Shown here: positions 6,156-14,900 of the stretch, in pieces | How the letters are laid out: the number at the start of each line of letters is the position of its first letter | Numbering within the stretch: position 1 is the stretch's first letter | Program-made: the position numbers and the translations under genes | Assembly: GCA_964592335.1 (NCBI GenBank) | Contig: CAZQEU010000025.1 | Coordinates: 1-19,403, forward strand | Source: CAZKUB01 sp964592335 | Lineage (GTDB): Archaea > Thermoplasmatota > E2 > DHVEG-1 | Direction of reading: 5' to 3' | Length of the DNA: 19,403 nt | Notes under the pieces: generated by a model | Seen by the model: only the letters and a program-made list of their open reading frames with translations | What the model was told of the DNA's origin: nothing | The model's database searches: none

Positions 6156-6165
6156 GCTTTAAAAG
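6156..6165 (-). promoter_or_regulatory. Possible TATA box for tRNA-Asn
   Basis: The minus strand reads CTTTTAAAGC, predicting a start near 6135, about 20 nt before the mature tRNA 5' end. This fits an RNase P-trimmed leader, although read-through from the KH gene could also supply the transcript. Confidence 0.35.
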
Positions 6166-6174
6166 AATTCCCAT

Positions 6175-6717
6175 CTAAAAACCTAGTTTTTCTGACCTGC
6201 GTAGTTCTTTCATCTGTGTTTCTACAAACCTATAGACTGTTGCCTGTTTGCTACCTGTTAGTATCATATCGACTGCTTTTTTTAAAATATTCATTCTCAT
6301 CATACCTGATATAATTGAGACAGTATGACCATAAATTGATATTTTTGAGTCGGTAAGATCTTCCAATACTTTACGTGTTTTTCCTTCTTTACCTATAACT
6401 CTACTTTTCAAACGTCTTATATGATTTTCTTTTTTCCCAGCATACTCGCGAAGATCAAAAACAAAGAAATCTGATTCGTCATTCATGAGTGCAAATGCAT
6501 TTTCTGGTGAAAAGCCGCGTCCTATGGCCTTTATGATATTTTCTACTTTAATTAATTTTAAAGGATCTTCTTCTTTTTCTTCGTTTATTACTACTTCACC
6601 TTGTTTAGAATCGATATTAAGTGTTACACTGCAGGTTTCTTCTATCTCTTTTTTAGTTTGGCCGTTATGACCTATCAAAACACCAACTCGATCCATTGGT
6701 ACTTTAAGATATTTCAT
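6175..6717 (-). CDS. KH-domain RNA-binding protein, archaeal Krr1/Dim2 (Pno1) homologue
   Basis: This cytoplasmic protein of 180 aa has two KH domains. The first carries VGVLIGHNGQTKKEIE (GxxG loop Gly16-Gly19); the second carries SRVIGKEGKTRKVLE, followed by the DSKISIYGHTVSIIS strands. This arrangement is that of Krr1/Dim2/Pno1, which binds the 3' end of small-subunit rRNA during late maturation. It directly follows RIO1, whose eukaryotic relatives act on the same pre-40S particle, so a joint role is well supported. I chose ATG 6717 (MKYLKVP), preceded by GTGAT; GTG 6726 is an alternative. The ATG lies 14 nt inside the end of RIO1, which suggests coupled translation. Confidence 0.93.
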   Translation of the reverse strand: MKYLKVPMDRVGVLIGHNGQTKKEIEETCSVTLNIDSKQGEVVINEEKEEDPLKLIKVENIIKAIGRGFSPENAFALMNDESDFFVFDLREYAGKKENHIRRLKSRVIGKEGKTRKVLEDLTDSKISIYGHTVSIISGMMRMNILKKAVDMILTGSKQATVYRFVETQMKELRRSEKLGF

Positions 6718-7504
6718 AATTATCACGTTTTTTATCTAAGAGTTTATTATAAATCTCTTCAGCATCAGCCCTGATATTATACTTGTTAAAATAATTTACT
6801 ACGTTTTTTATATCTCTTTTTAAAAATTCTAAAGAATTAGGGTGTTCTACTAAAACACCTTGCCCTAGATCTATTAGATAACAATCATCTTTGAAATATA
6901 AGATATTGTAGGCGCTAATATCCCCATGTACAAGACCTGCTTTGTTGTACATCTTTGAAATATAAGAAACCAATGTATCGAATGCTTTTTTAGGATTTTT
7001 TGGGTGTACATCCTTTAAAAGAGGCGCAGGCTGTGTTGTATTGCCTATGTATTGCATAACCAAAACATTGTTTTTAGAAATAATAGGTTTGGGTGCTTTA
7101 ACCTTTATTCTGTTTAGTCTTTCTAGGTTTTTGAACTCTTTCTGAGTCCATGCATAAATTATGTCTTTGCGTGTTTTATGGATTGATTTGAAACGAGGAT
7201 CACCTATAATATATTTTGAAATATGTTTAAAAGTTGAATTTGAAATACGATATATTTTTATTGCAACCATTTTTTTATCAGGTGTTACTGCACGGAAAAC
7301 ATTTCCTTCTTTTCCAGTGGATATTGGAAAATCAATTAAATCAATTATTCTATTAGAAATAAGTTTTTCAATTGTAAGCAGTGTATATCTATCAAATACT
7401 TCATCCGCGGTTCTCTTGTCAACACCAGTACGAGCTATAACTGATTGAAGTTTACGATCAAGTTTTTTTAGACTTTTATCATCCAAAAAATCATCAGAAG
7501 ACAT
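6704..7504 (-). CDS. rio1: RIO1-type serine protein kinase/ATPase
   Basis: This atypical kinase or ATPase works in small ribosomal subunit maturation. Its 266 aa cover the whole RIO fold. The flexible P-loop is ISTGKEGNVFRA (residues 61-72), the ATP-contact lysine is Lys83 in VAIKIYR, the catalytic loop is VHGDISAYNIL (Asp195, Asn200), and the metal-binding Asp212 lies in LIDLGQG. All catalytic residues are present. An N-terminal helical segment precedes the kinase, as in Rio1 rather than Rio2, which would carry a winged helix. GAGG lies 6 nt before ATG 7504. The start overlaps the end of aIF1A by 11 bp and its own end overlaps the KH gene, making a tight three-gene unit. Confidence 0.95.
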   Translation of the reverse strand: MSSDDFLDDKSLKKLDRKLQSVIARTGVDKRTADEVFDRYTLLTIEKLISNRIIDLIDFPISTGKEGNVFRAVTPDKKMVAIKIYRISNSTFKHISKYIIGDPRFKSIHKTRKDIIYAWTQKEFKNLERLNRIKVKAPKPIISKNNVLVMQYIGNTTQPAPLLKDVHPKNPKKAFDTLVSYISKMYNKAGLVHGDISAYNILYFKDDCYLIDLGQGVLVEHPNSLEFLKRDIKNVVNYFNKYNIRADAEEIYNKLLDKKRDNYEIS

Positions 7505-7826
7505 CTATTTCCTCAGGTATAAGATTCCTTCTACTAAGAACTATTGATTGTGTTCTCCTATATCTAAAAATAATATCTGCTTTTTCATCTTGAATATCCC
7601 AAGGTTGTATTATTACTAAATCCCCAGCACGTACTCTTTGCCTTCTTTTCATACGACCAGGTATACGTGCCAGTCTTGATTTACCATCAGCACATATAAC
7701 ATTTATCCTAGAGCCACCCATCAATCTATCTGCTATTGCAAACATTTCATTTTTCTTTTTATTAGGAAGCCTAAGGCGTATATATCCTTCTTGTCCTTCA
7801 TTGGAGCCAGATTTTTTTTTATTCAC
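7494..7826 (-). CDS. eif1A: Translation initiation factor aIF1A
   Basis: This OB-fold initiation factor binds the A site of the small subunit and promotes scanning and start-codon selection together with aIF1. The OB core is YIRLRLPNKKKNEMFAIAD, then VICADGKSRLARIPGRMKRR, then AGDLVIIQPWDIQDEKADI, all characteristic of eIF1A. The basic N-terminal tail and a C-terminal extension give 110 aa, the usual size. GTG 7826 is chosen because GTGGT lies 4 nt before it and a TATA box lies at 7866-7875. The upstream ATG (7865) would add 13 hydrophobic residues foreign to the family and would overlap the promoter. First gene of the aIF1A-RIO1-KH unit. Confidence 0.95.
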   Translation of the reverse strand: MNKKKSGSNEGQEGYIRLRLPNKKKNEMFAIADRLMGGSRINVICADGKSRLARIPGRMKRRQRVRAGDLVIIQPWDIQDEKADIIFRYRRTQSIVLSRRNLIPEEIDVF

Positions 7827-7865
7827 AAAAACCACTTTGAATACATATAGTATAGATACAAACAT

Positions 7866-7875
7866 GTTTTTATAC
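7866..7875 (-). promoter_or_regulatory. TATA box for the aIF1A-RIO1-KH unit
   Basis: The minus strand reads GTATAAAAAC, predicting a start near 7844 and a leader of about 18 nt before GTG 7826. A second TATA-like stretch at about 7845-7856 would instead make the messenger leaderless. Confidence 0.45.
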
Positions 7876-7906
7876 TTTTACCAATAAAAAGAGCTGAAAA
7901 ATCCGA

Positions 7907-8446
7907 TTAATCAATTTTTTTCATTTCTTCAAGACAAAGATTAAGGAAAAACTCAAGTTGCATACCAACATCTTCACATAGAATCATACGTTTTCTATTA
8001 TAACGAGTTGCAAAATCTTTATCTCTAAATTTAATTACAACTTCTTCAAGGCTTAAATCAGCTATATCTTCCTTATTGCTTGTTCTAACAACAGTTGATA
8101 TAAAAGCCGCTGCTGTAACTGCTGCAATAATTGATTTATCAAGAGAAGTCATTGGAATATAATCCATGTGCATGTAATTATTTGCTTTTATTGCATTTAC
8201 ACCAAACTCAGGTAATAAATCTTTTAGGAGCTGAGAGCTGAGAGTACCTCTTTTTTCTGGATTACCTGCACAATACTCATAATCAAGGTTATGAAGCAGG
8301 CCTGTAATACCCCATAGATCTACATCCTTTTCTAAAAGCTCAGCCATTTTTTTAAGAATACACTCAACAGCCAATCCCTGTTTAATGTTGTCTTTGTCTT
8401 TAAGATATTTTTTAATAAGAACTAAAGCTTGTTTCCTATCAATCAT
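7907..8446 (-). CDS. HD-domain family protein with degenerate metal site
   Basis: The 179-aa sequence follows the small archaeal/bacterial HDIG-type phosphohydrolase pattern: an N-terminal helix, then IKQGLAVECILKKMAEL, DLWGITGLLHNLDYEY, a middle helix AIKANNYMHM, and a C-terminal VGMQLEFFLNLCLEEM. In active relatives these read roughly IKHxLAxE, GLLHDIDYE and IxxHN. Here the first His is Gln23 and the HD pair is His52-Asn53, while the later His is shifted. Hydrolase activity on nucleotides or phospholipids is therefore doubtful; a binding or regulatory role is possible. A TATA box at 8469-8475 puts transcription at or next to ATG 8446, so the messenger is probably leaderless. It is divergent from the CBS gene. 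Confidence 0.75.
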   Translation of the reverse strand: MIDRKQALVLIKKYLKDKDNIKQGLAVECILKKMAELLEKDVDLWGITGLLHNLDYEYCAGNPEKRGTLSSQLLKDLLPEFGVNAIKANNYMHMDYIPMTSLDKSIIAAVTAAAFISTVVRTSNKEDIADLSLEEVVIKFRDKDFATRYNRKRMILCEDVGMQLEFFLNLCLEEMKKID

Positions 8447-8468
8447 CTGCGTTCATTTCTTTGTAAGT

Positions 8469-8475
8469 ATAAAAA
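8469..8475 (-). promoter_or_regulatory. TATA box for the HD-like gene (leaderless)
   Basis: The minus strand reads TTTTTATACTT around these bases. The expected start falls within a base or two of ATG 8446, and no Shine-Dalgarno precedes that ATG, which supports a leaderless messenger. Confidence 0.45.
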
Positions 8476-8522
8476 CCTTATTAAAATCTTCTTAATTATT
8501 TTAAAAAAAGCATACAAAGTTA

Positions 8523-8530
8523 TTTTTATC
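8523..8530 (+). promoter_or_regulatory. TATA-like box for the CBS gene
   Basis: TTTTTATC predicts a start near 8553, just before the Shine-Dalgarno GAGAGGA at 8554-8560. It shares a 123-bp divergent intergenic region with the HD-like gene. Confidence 0.35.
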
Positions 8531-8569
8531 AAATAAATCATTCACCTTATTGCGAGAGGAAACACTAAC

Positions 8570-9091
8570 ATGTTAGTCGAAGAAGTGATGACCAGAAATA
8601 TTATAAGTATAGATTCAAAAAAAACAGTTTATGATGCATGCAAACAATTAAGCAAAAATAAAGTAGGAAGCCTAGTAATAATGGACAATGATATTACTGT
8701 TGGGATACTAACCGAGAGAGATACGATTGAAAAAGTTATACTGCAGAGCAGAGATCCGAAAAAAACCAAGGTAATAGATATAATGACTCCAAATATCAAA
8801 ACAATCCATGCATTAGCACCACTTGAAAAAGCTGCAAAAATAATGAAGGAAAATAAAATAAAAAAACTACCTGTAATACTAAATAATGAAATAGTAGGAA
8901 TACTAACAGAAACAGATCTGACTAATACTATAGAGGTTTTTTCTGATGGATTAGAAGAAATGACAAAGTTTTATACAGAAAGCAGAAACAAAATCGATAA
9001 TATTATGGATGAATGGGGTAAGCTTCTTATTAATCTCAAAGAATACAAAAAAATCACAGAGACAAATGAAATGGAAAGAATAATACGCTAA
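8570..9091 (+). CDS. CBS-domain pair protein with C-terminal helix
   Basis: Two CBS domains form a likely adenine-nucleotide-binding Bateman module. CBS1 is about residues 5-58 (VGSLVIMDNDITVGILTERD) and CBS2 about residues 69-120 (KLPVILNNEIVGILTETDL). Each ends with the GILTExD motif that usually lines the ribose/phosphate site. Residues 125-173 are a charged helix with no recognised domain, possibly for oligomerisation. No enzyme or transporter domain is fused, so the target is unknown; stand-alone CBS pairs are common in archaea and usually act as energy sensors. SRP54 follows after 58 bp with its own TATA-like box, so cotranscription is uncertain. Confidence 0.9.
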   Translation: MLVEEVMTRNIISIDSKKTVYDACKQLSKNKVGSLVIMDNDITVGILTERDTIEKVILQSRDPKKTKVIDIMTPNIKTIHALAPLEKAAKIMKENKIKKLPVILNNEIVGILTETDLTNTIEVFSDGLEEMTKFYTESRNKIDNIMDEWGKLLINLKEYKKITETNEMERIIR

Positions 9092-9122
9092 ATGATCTTT
9101 TGCGATACATTTTAATGCTTGA

Positions 9123-9131
9123 TATTATATT
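9123..9131 (+). promoter_or_regulatory. TATA-like box for srp54
   Basis: TATTATATT lies about 23 bp before ATG 9150. No Shine-Dalgarno precedes the ATG, so the messenger is probably leaderless or nearly so. Confidence 0.4.
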
Positions 9132-9149
9132 GATAAGAGATAGATAACG

Positions 9150-10487
9150 ATGGTACTTGATGATTTAGGAGATTCTTTAAAAGGAACACTTAAAAAAATT
9201 GCAAATGCTGTACACATAGATTCAAAGCTGGTAAAAGAAGTAGTAAGAGATATTCAAAGAGCACTACTTCAAGCAGATGTAAATGTAAAACTTGTTTTAG
9301 AACTATCTAAAAAAATTGAAAAAAGAGCGCTTAAAGAAAAACCACCCGCTGGTATGAGCAACAGAGAGCATGTAATACGAATTGTTTATGAAGAACTAGT
9401 TGAAATTTTAGGGGATTCAAAAGAACTACCAATTAAAAAACAAATAATTATGATGGTAGGTCTCTATGGCCAAGGGAAGACTACCAGCTGTGCTAAAATA
9501 GCCACATATTTTAAAAAGAAAGGACTCAGACCTGCGTTTATAGCAGGTGATGTACATCGTCCTGCAGCATATGATCAGCTAAAGCAGATTTCTGAGCAAG
9601 TAAAGGTGCCCTGTTATGGGGATAAAAAAGAAAAAGATGCTGTAAAAGTAGTCAAACAAGGTTTACGTGAACTTAAAAAAAGCAATGATGTAATAATTGT
9701 TGATACATCAGGTCGTCATAAACTTGAGGATGATCTAATCGATGAGATGAAAGAAATATTTAAGGTGACAAAACCTGATGAAAAACTACTTGTAATAGAT
9801 GCTGCAGTAGGACAACAGGCAGGTCCTCAAGCAAAAGCATTTAATGATGCTGTAGGTATCACAGGTATTGTTCTTACAAAACTTGATGGTACTGCAAAAG
9901 GCGGAGGTGCTCTTAGTGCTTCTGCCGAGGTGGATGCACCAATTGTTTTTATTGGTGTTGGAGAGCATGCCAAAGATTTTGAAAAATTTGATCCTGCAGG
10001 TTTTATTTCTAGGCTTCTTGGAATGGGCGATATAAAAGCCTTAATTGAGAGGGCAGAGGAAAGCTTAGAGGGAAAAGATGCTGAAAAAACAGCGAAACGT
10101 ATTATGTCCGGTAAATTTACGCTGCATGATATGTATAATCAGATGGATATGTTATCTGGTATGGGTTCACTTTCTAAGGTTGCAGAGATGCTACCCGGTG
10201 GATTTCCTGGTAAAGGAAAGATAAAAGATGAGGATATGGATAAAACAGAGAATAAACTCGCGAAATTTAAGATAATAATGGATTCTATGACTGAAGATGA
10301 AATGAATGAACCTAATCTTATTCGTGCCTCAAGGATTAAACGTATTGCAAAAGGTGCAGGTGTTGAAAACAAAAATGTCAAAGAACTTTTGAAATACTAT
10401 AATGTCATGAAAAAAACAATGAAGGGGCTTTCAGGTAGCCGTAAAATGCAGAAAAAACTTATGAAACGTCTGCAATTTGGTAATTAA
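9150..10487 (+). CDS. srp54: Signal recognition particle protein SRP54
   Basis: This GTPase subunit of the signal recognition particle binds 7S RNA and signal peptides and delivers ribosomes to FtsY at the membrane. The N-domain helices cover residues 1-95. The G-domain shows GLYGQGKTT (104-112), AGDVHRPAAYDQL (from 132), DTSGR (185-189) and TKLDGTAKGG (243-252). The methionine-rich M-domain starts near 300, with MYNQMDMLSGMGSLSKVAEML and the RNA-binding segment EPNLIRASRIKRIAKGAGV. The 445-aa length and ending are normal. DVHRP and DTSGRH replace the common bacterial DTFRP and DTAGR; both are usual in archaea. The 7S RNA is not in the window. Confidence 0.98.
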   Translation: MVLDDLGDSLKGTLKKIANAVHIDSKLVKEVVRDIQRALLQADVNVKLVLELSKKIEKRALKEKPPAGMSNREHVIRIVYEELVEILGDSKELPIKKQIIMMVGLYGQGKTTSCAKIATYFKKKGLRPAFIAGDVHRPAAYDQLKQISEQVKVPCYGDKKEKDAVKVVKQGLRELKKSNDVIIVDTSGRHKLEDDLIDEMKEIFKVTKPDEKLLVIDAAVGQQAGPQAKAFNDAVGITGIVLTKLDGTAKGGGALSASAEVDAPIVFIGVGEHAKDFEKFDPAGFISRLLGMGDIKALIERAEESLEGKDAEKTAKRIMSGKFTLHDMYNQMDMLSGMGSLSKVAEMLPGGFPGKGKIKDEDMDKTENKLAKFKIIMDSMTEDEMNEPNLIRASRIKRIAKGAGVENKNVKELLKYYNVMKKTMKGLSGSRKMQKKLMKRLQFGN

Positions 10488-10500
10488 AACATTATTTTCT

Positions 10501-11844
10501 ATGTTATTTAAAAACAAAGATAAAATAATTCAAAATGGTGAAACACCAGTTTTAAGAGATATTAGAAGAGACGTACTTGAGATTTTAGAGTCAGTTATAA
10601 CATCTGTTGACCCATATAACTCTGTTAAACTAAAAATTAAGGATAACAAAATAATTTTTGATAAAAAAACTATAGATATATCAGATTACAATGATGTTTA
10701 TCTTGTAGGTTTTGGTAAAGCAAGTGTTGGTATGACACAGGCAATATGTGAATCAGTCGATATAAAACAAGGAATCATTATAACAAATGATAATACAAAA
10801 AAACTTGGATTTGAAAATATTTATACATTTGCTGGAGGTCATCCAATACCTGATCAGACCAGCGTGATTGGTGCTGAGAAAATAATTGATCTGGTAAAAA
10901 AATGTAAGAAAAATGATTTATTAATAGTTTTAATATCTGGTGGGGGCTCTGCTCTTTTCGCCAAACCCAGGATATCACTTGAAGATCTGCAAAAAACCAC
11001 GGATTTGCTACTTAAAAGTGGTGCAAATATAAATGAGATAAATACCATTAGAAAACATTTATCCTATGTTAAAGGCGGTCAACTAGCAAAATATGCAAAA
11101 TGCAGGATTATATCACTTGTTATCTCTGATATAATAGGTGATCCACTTGATTTTATTGCATCAGGGCCTACTTATCCTGATTCAACGACATACAATGATG
11201 CGAAAAAAATATTTAAAAAATATAATTTATACAAAGATATACCAGCCTCTGTTAAAAAGATAATAGATAAAGGGTTGAATCATGAACTAGATGAAACACC
11301 TAAAAAAGATAATCCTATCTTTGATAATGTTGAAAACTTTATTGTTGCAAATAACAAAATTGCATGTGATGCTGCAGAAAAAACAGCAGAAAAACTTGGG
11401 TATAAAACCTTTCTTCTAACTACCGGTCTTGATGGTGAGGCAAGTGAAATTGGTAGATATTTGTCTGATAAAGCCAGTAATTTTATTTCAAAAGATAAAA
11501 AAAATTTGTTTATTTCTGCAGGTGAGACAACAGTTACAATTCAAGGTGATGGACAAGGTGGGCGTAATCAAGAACTAATACTTTCATGTGTTGAAGAAAT
11601 AAAGGATAAAAAAATTGTTTGTACTTCTTTTGCAACAGATGGAGTTGATGGAAATAGTGATGCAGCAGGTGCAATTGCAGATGGTTTTAGTTTTAAGAAA
11701 GCCTATACAAGAGGTTTAAACTGTAGAGAGTATCTTAGGAATAATGATTCATATAATTTTTTTAAAAAACTTGATGATCTGCTTATAACAGGTCCTACTG
11801 GTACTAATGTGATGGATATTCAGATAACAATAAAATACAATTAA
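10501..11844 (+). CDS. gckA: Glycerate 2-kinase (MOFRL/GckA family)
   Basis: This enzyme phosphorylates D-glycerate with ATP to 2-phosphoglycerate, linking the non-phosphorylative Entner-Doudoroff branch or serine/glycerate breakdown to lower glycolysis. The N-terminal DUF4147 domain has GFGKAS (Lys73), GGHPIPDQTS, LISGGGSALF and the helix KHLSYVKGGQLAK. The MOFRL C-terminal domain has SAGETTVTIQGDGQGGRNQE (Arg355), FATDGVDGNSDAAGA and LLITGPTGTNVMD. The conserved Lys and Arg of the active site are both present. ATG 10501, 13 bp after the srp54 stop, gives 447 aa; the frame also opens upstream at a TTG overlapping srp54. No clear Shine-Dalgarno is seen, so coupling to srp54 is possible. Confidence 0.94.
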   Translation: MLFKNKDKIIQNGETPVLRDIRRDVLEILESVITSVDPYNSVKLKIKDNKIIFDKKTIDISDYNDVYLVGFGKASVGMTQAICESVDIKQGIIITNDNTKKLGFENIYTFAGGHPIPDQTSVIGAEKIIDLVKKCKKNDLLIVLISGGGSALFAKPRISLEDLQKTTDLLLKSGANINEINTIRKHLSYVKGGQLAKYAKCRIISLVISDIIGDPLDFIASGPTYPDSTTYNDAKKIFKKYNLYKDIPASVKKIIDKGLNHELDETPKKDNPIFDNVENFIVANNKIACDAAEKTAEKLGYKTFLLTTGLDGEASEIGRYLSDKASNFISKDKKNLFISAGETTVTIQGDGQGGRNQELILSCVEEIKDKKIVCTSFATDGVDGNSDAAGAIADGFSFKKAYTRGLNCREYLRNNDSYNFFKKLDDLLITGPTGTNVMDIQITIKYN

Positions 11845-11870
11845 TATATGCATAATATTATATACCGTAA

Positions 11871-11883
11871 ACTATATAAATGG
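11871..11883 (+). promoter_or_regulatory. TATA box for the surface-protein gene
   Basis: ACTATATAAATGG is a close match to the archaeal TATA consensus and predicts a start near 11903, with a leader of about 60 nt containing GAGGAAG (11954-11960). Another TATA-like stretch lies at 11856-11863. Confidence 0.5.
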
Positions 11884-11965
11884 TTTTCTCTAATAATAGT
11901 TAAAAGTTAATTTATTAAATAAAATAGAATATTACAAAATATAAATAAATCTTGAGGAAGTTAAA

Positions 11966-14900
11966 ATGAATCAGAAAAATAAAAAAAATAAACTCATAGC
12001 TTTTCTAATAATTTTGTTTTTATTTATCAGCATTTTCTCTGCAATTAATGTTAATGCAGATTTTATAAACTTAGAAGAAGACAGTCTTATATATGATGAA
12101 TTCAACGATGCAGATGATATCGATGAGATGATACACTGCAAGAATCAAGGAGGCTATATAAGTCTTGCAAAAGGAAGCCCTAGCTATGAATATAATTATG
12201 CTAAAAAACCTAACAATTTAGACGTATGGGAGCATGAAAGAATATTTCTACCAGATAATTTCTTGGGACAAATGATATCTCAATATGTAGCCCCAAATCT
12301 TCTTTTAGGTGACTCTATAACCTCTTCTTTAGAACTCGTAAAAATTGGAAGTATTAATGATGATAAAGCGTTAAATACAACAACAAAAAAGTTTAGTAAA
12401 GTCAATCCAAAACCAGCACATCCAATACAACATTATAGGTTTATTTTAGAACAAGAAAAAGATTTAATCGATACAATAAATCTACAATGGTGGCATGGCC
12501 CATATACTGCTACTTCAAATCTGAAAAAAATAAATATGTATCTGTGGTCATATGGAAGTACTATTCCACATTGGGTAAATGTAAGTGAAGTTATTTATAA
12601 AGATACAAATGTGGATAAAATAGATAATACATCTGATTTACAATACAATATAGAAAATAAAAAATATCTAAACAATGAAGGATACATTGATATTTTAATT
12701 ATTGGAACACCTGATCATGATGGTGAAAAATCAGTTCTTTTCACAGATTTTATAAATGCTTCTGTTTCAACAATAAATGGATATTATTCAGAAGGCTATG
12801 CTATCTCAAGTGTTATCAGCCCATCTGCTTTTGGAGGATGGGAAAAAGTATTTTGGGAAAGCTCTGAGTATAGTGAACAATCTGGAGTAACTATACATAT
12901 TTTAGATGAAAATAATAATTCATTAAAAGGTTTTAGCAGCATAAACACTCCTTTTGATATCTCAGATATTGATGAAACAAAAATTAGATTAAAAGCAGTG
13001 CTTCATTCAACTTCTCCATATATTACACCTATGCTTTATAGCTGGGGTGTTATGTGGCAGAAAGAAAACAAATATGTTGATACTTTCAATAGTACATATC
13101 GTATAGAAGAAACACTTGGTTCTATCATTGAAAACGGTAAAATCAGTGTAAGCAACTATTACAGCGACTGGGAGTTTTTTGGAAAAAAACCAGATAATAC
13201 CCGACAATACGATGGCAAAACAATAGATTATGAACCCAGTTCATCTCTGTGGCAGACTGAAACCGGTGTTGGTGGAGGATTCAGATCACCTGTAGTAAGC
13301 CAGGGAAAAGTATACATCGCATCTTCTAAAGACAACAAGATATATGCCTTTAATGAAACTGCAGACTCAGAGATATTAACACAGAAACCAATTGATGAAA
13401 GCAATGAATTTCCTTTTAGAATTGATTCTTGTTTAGCAGTAACTGAAGACTATGTAATAGCAGGTACTGCAGGATATAACAAAAAGAACAAGATTTATGC
13501 TCTGGATAAAAACAATCTTTCAGATCAAGAAATCATTTATCCATCTAAAGAAGAAACAATTTGTTTTACAGCACCACCCATAATAAAGGATGGAAAAATT
13601 TATGTTACTTCATGGGGTGGAAGAATATGGGATTTACCTTTCCTCAGCTCCATAAATCAATATTTTGGTGGAAATAACAAACTTATCTCTTTGACTCTTA
13701 ATACTTGGGATGTACAAGAATATAATCTACCAGCAGGAAGTATATCTGCTCCTACTTTAGGTGGAGAATTTATATATGTTGGCTGTCAAAACATGAATGG
13801 GAAAAGCATAATTGCATTTGATGAAAACTCTGGAGAAAAAGTATGGAACCAAACAGTTGGTATAGTAGGTAGATCTTCACCTGTTTTTGCCGATGATAAA
13901 ATATTTGTTTTAAGCAACAACAAAACAAACTTAACTGAGATTGGAGAATACAAAATAAGCTGTTTAAATGCTTTAAACGGCAATATACTTTGGAATAAAA
14001 CATTTGGTCAAATGGATATGACAAATTTTATTGGAGGGCTTAAATCAACAAAATTTTTCTATAAATTAATTGAAGGTTTTGCACCAATTGCTACACCCTC
14101 ATATTACAAGGATACGTTATATGTTGTCTCTCCAAATGGTACAGTACTTGCTCTATCAGACAATGATGGCAGTATCATATGGAGCTCTGATTTATCAGGA
14201 TTATCAGGAGAATACATTGATATAACATTTTATACAGCATCACCTTTGATAGTAGGTGAAAAACTTTATGTTGTAACAGGGAATGCAAATGTTTTCTGTT
14301 TTGATGTAGAGAATTATGGAGATAATGTACAACCTATTTGGCAGTATCATATCCAAGATCCAGATGAATATATTTTAGAGTTTTTACCTCCAGATGTAAT
14401 AGCCTCACCTATACTTGCAGATGGATTGTTTTTTGTAAGCTCTACAGAAGATGCTGCAAATCTTTCAGGTAGACTTTACTGCATTGGTAGTTATTCTCCA
14501 AATTCAAAAGGAAGTGTTAAAAGTACAGCTATTCATGTTCCCAATGGCAAATGGTGGGATGGATTTAAAGCAGAAAAGACAAATACAACAGAAAACACAA
14601 TAACATTTAGTATTCTTGATGAAGACAATTCTGTTTTAAAAACAATTTCAAACTATGATGATGGCTATGTTGATATATCTGATATAAAAAGCAACGCTAT
14701 AAAACTATATGCAAGTTTTAACGTTGAAAATGCTTCTGATGCTTACCCCACTCTGGATAGCTGGGAAGTCACATGGACAGATGAACTAGGAGATCCTGTA
14801 TTTCTTGATGAAACATTTGAACCAGGTGAAGAAGGATGGGTGAATCTTGATATAGAAGAATGCTCAATTATGGTAAAAGATACAGAATATGACGATATCT

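Noticed and set aside
13770..14024. Two overlapping minus-strand frames within the surface-protein gene
   Set aside because: Cys/Leu/Phe-rich shadow frames with no ribosome site or promoter.
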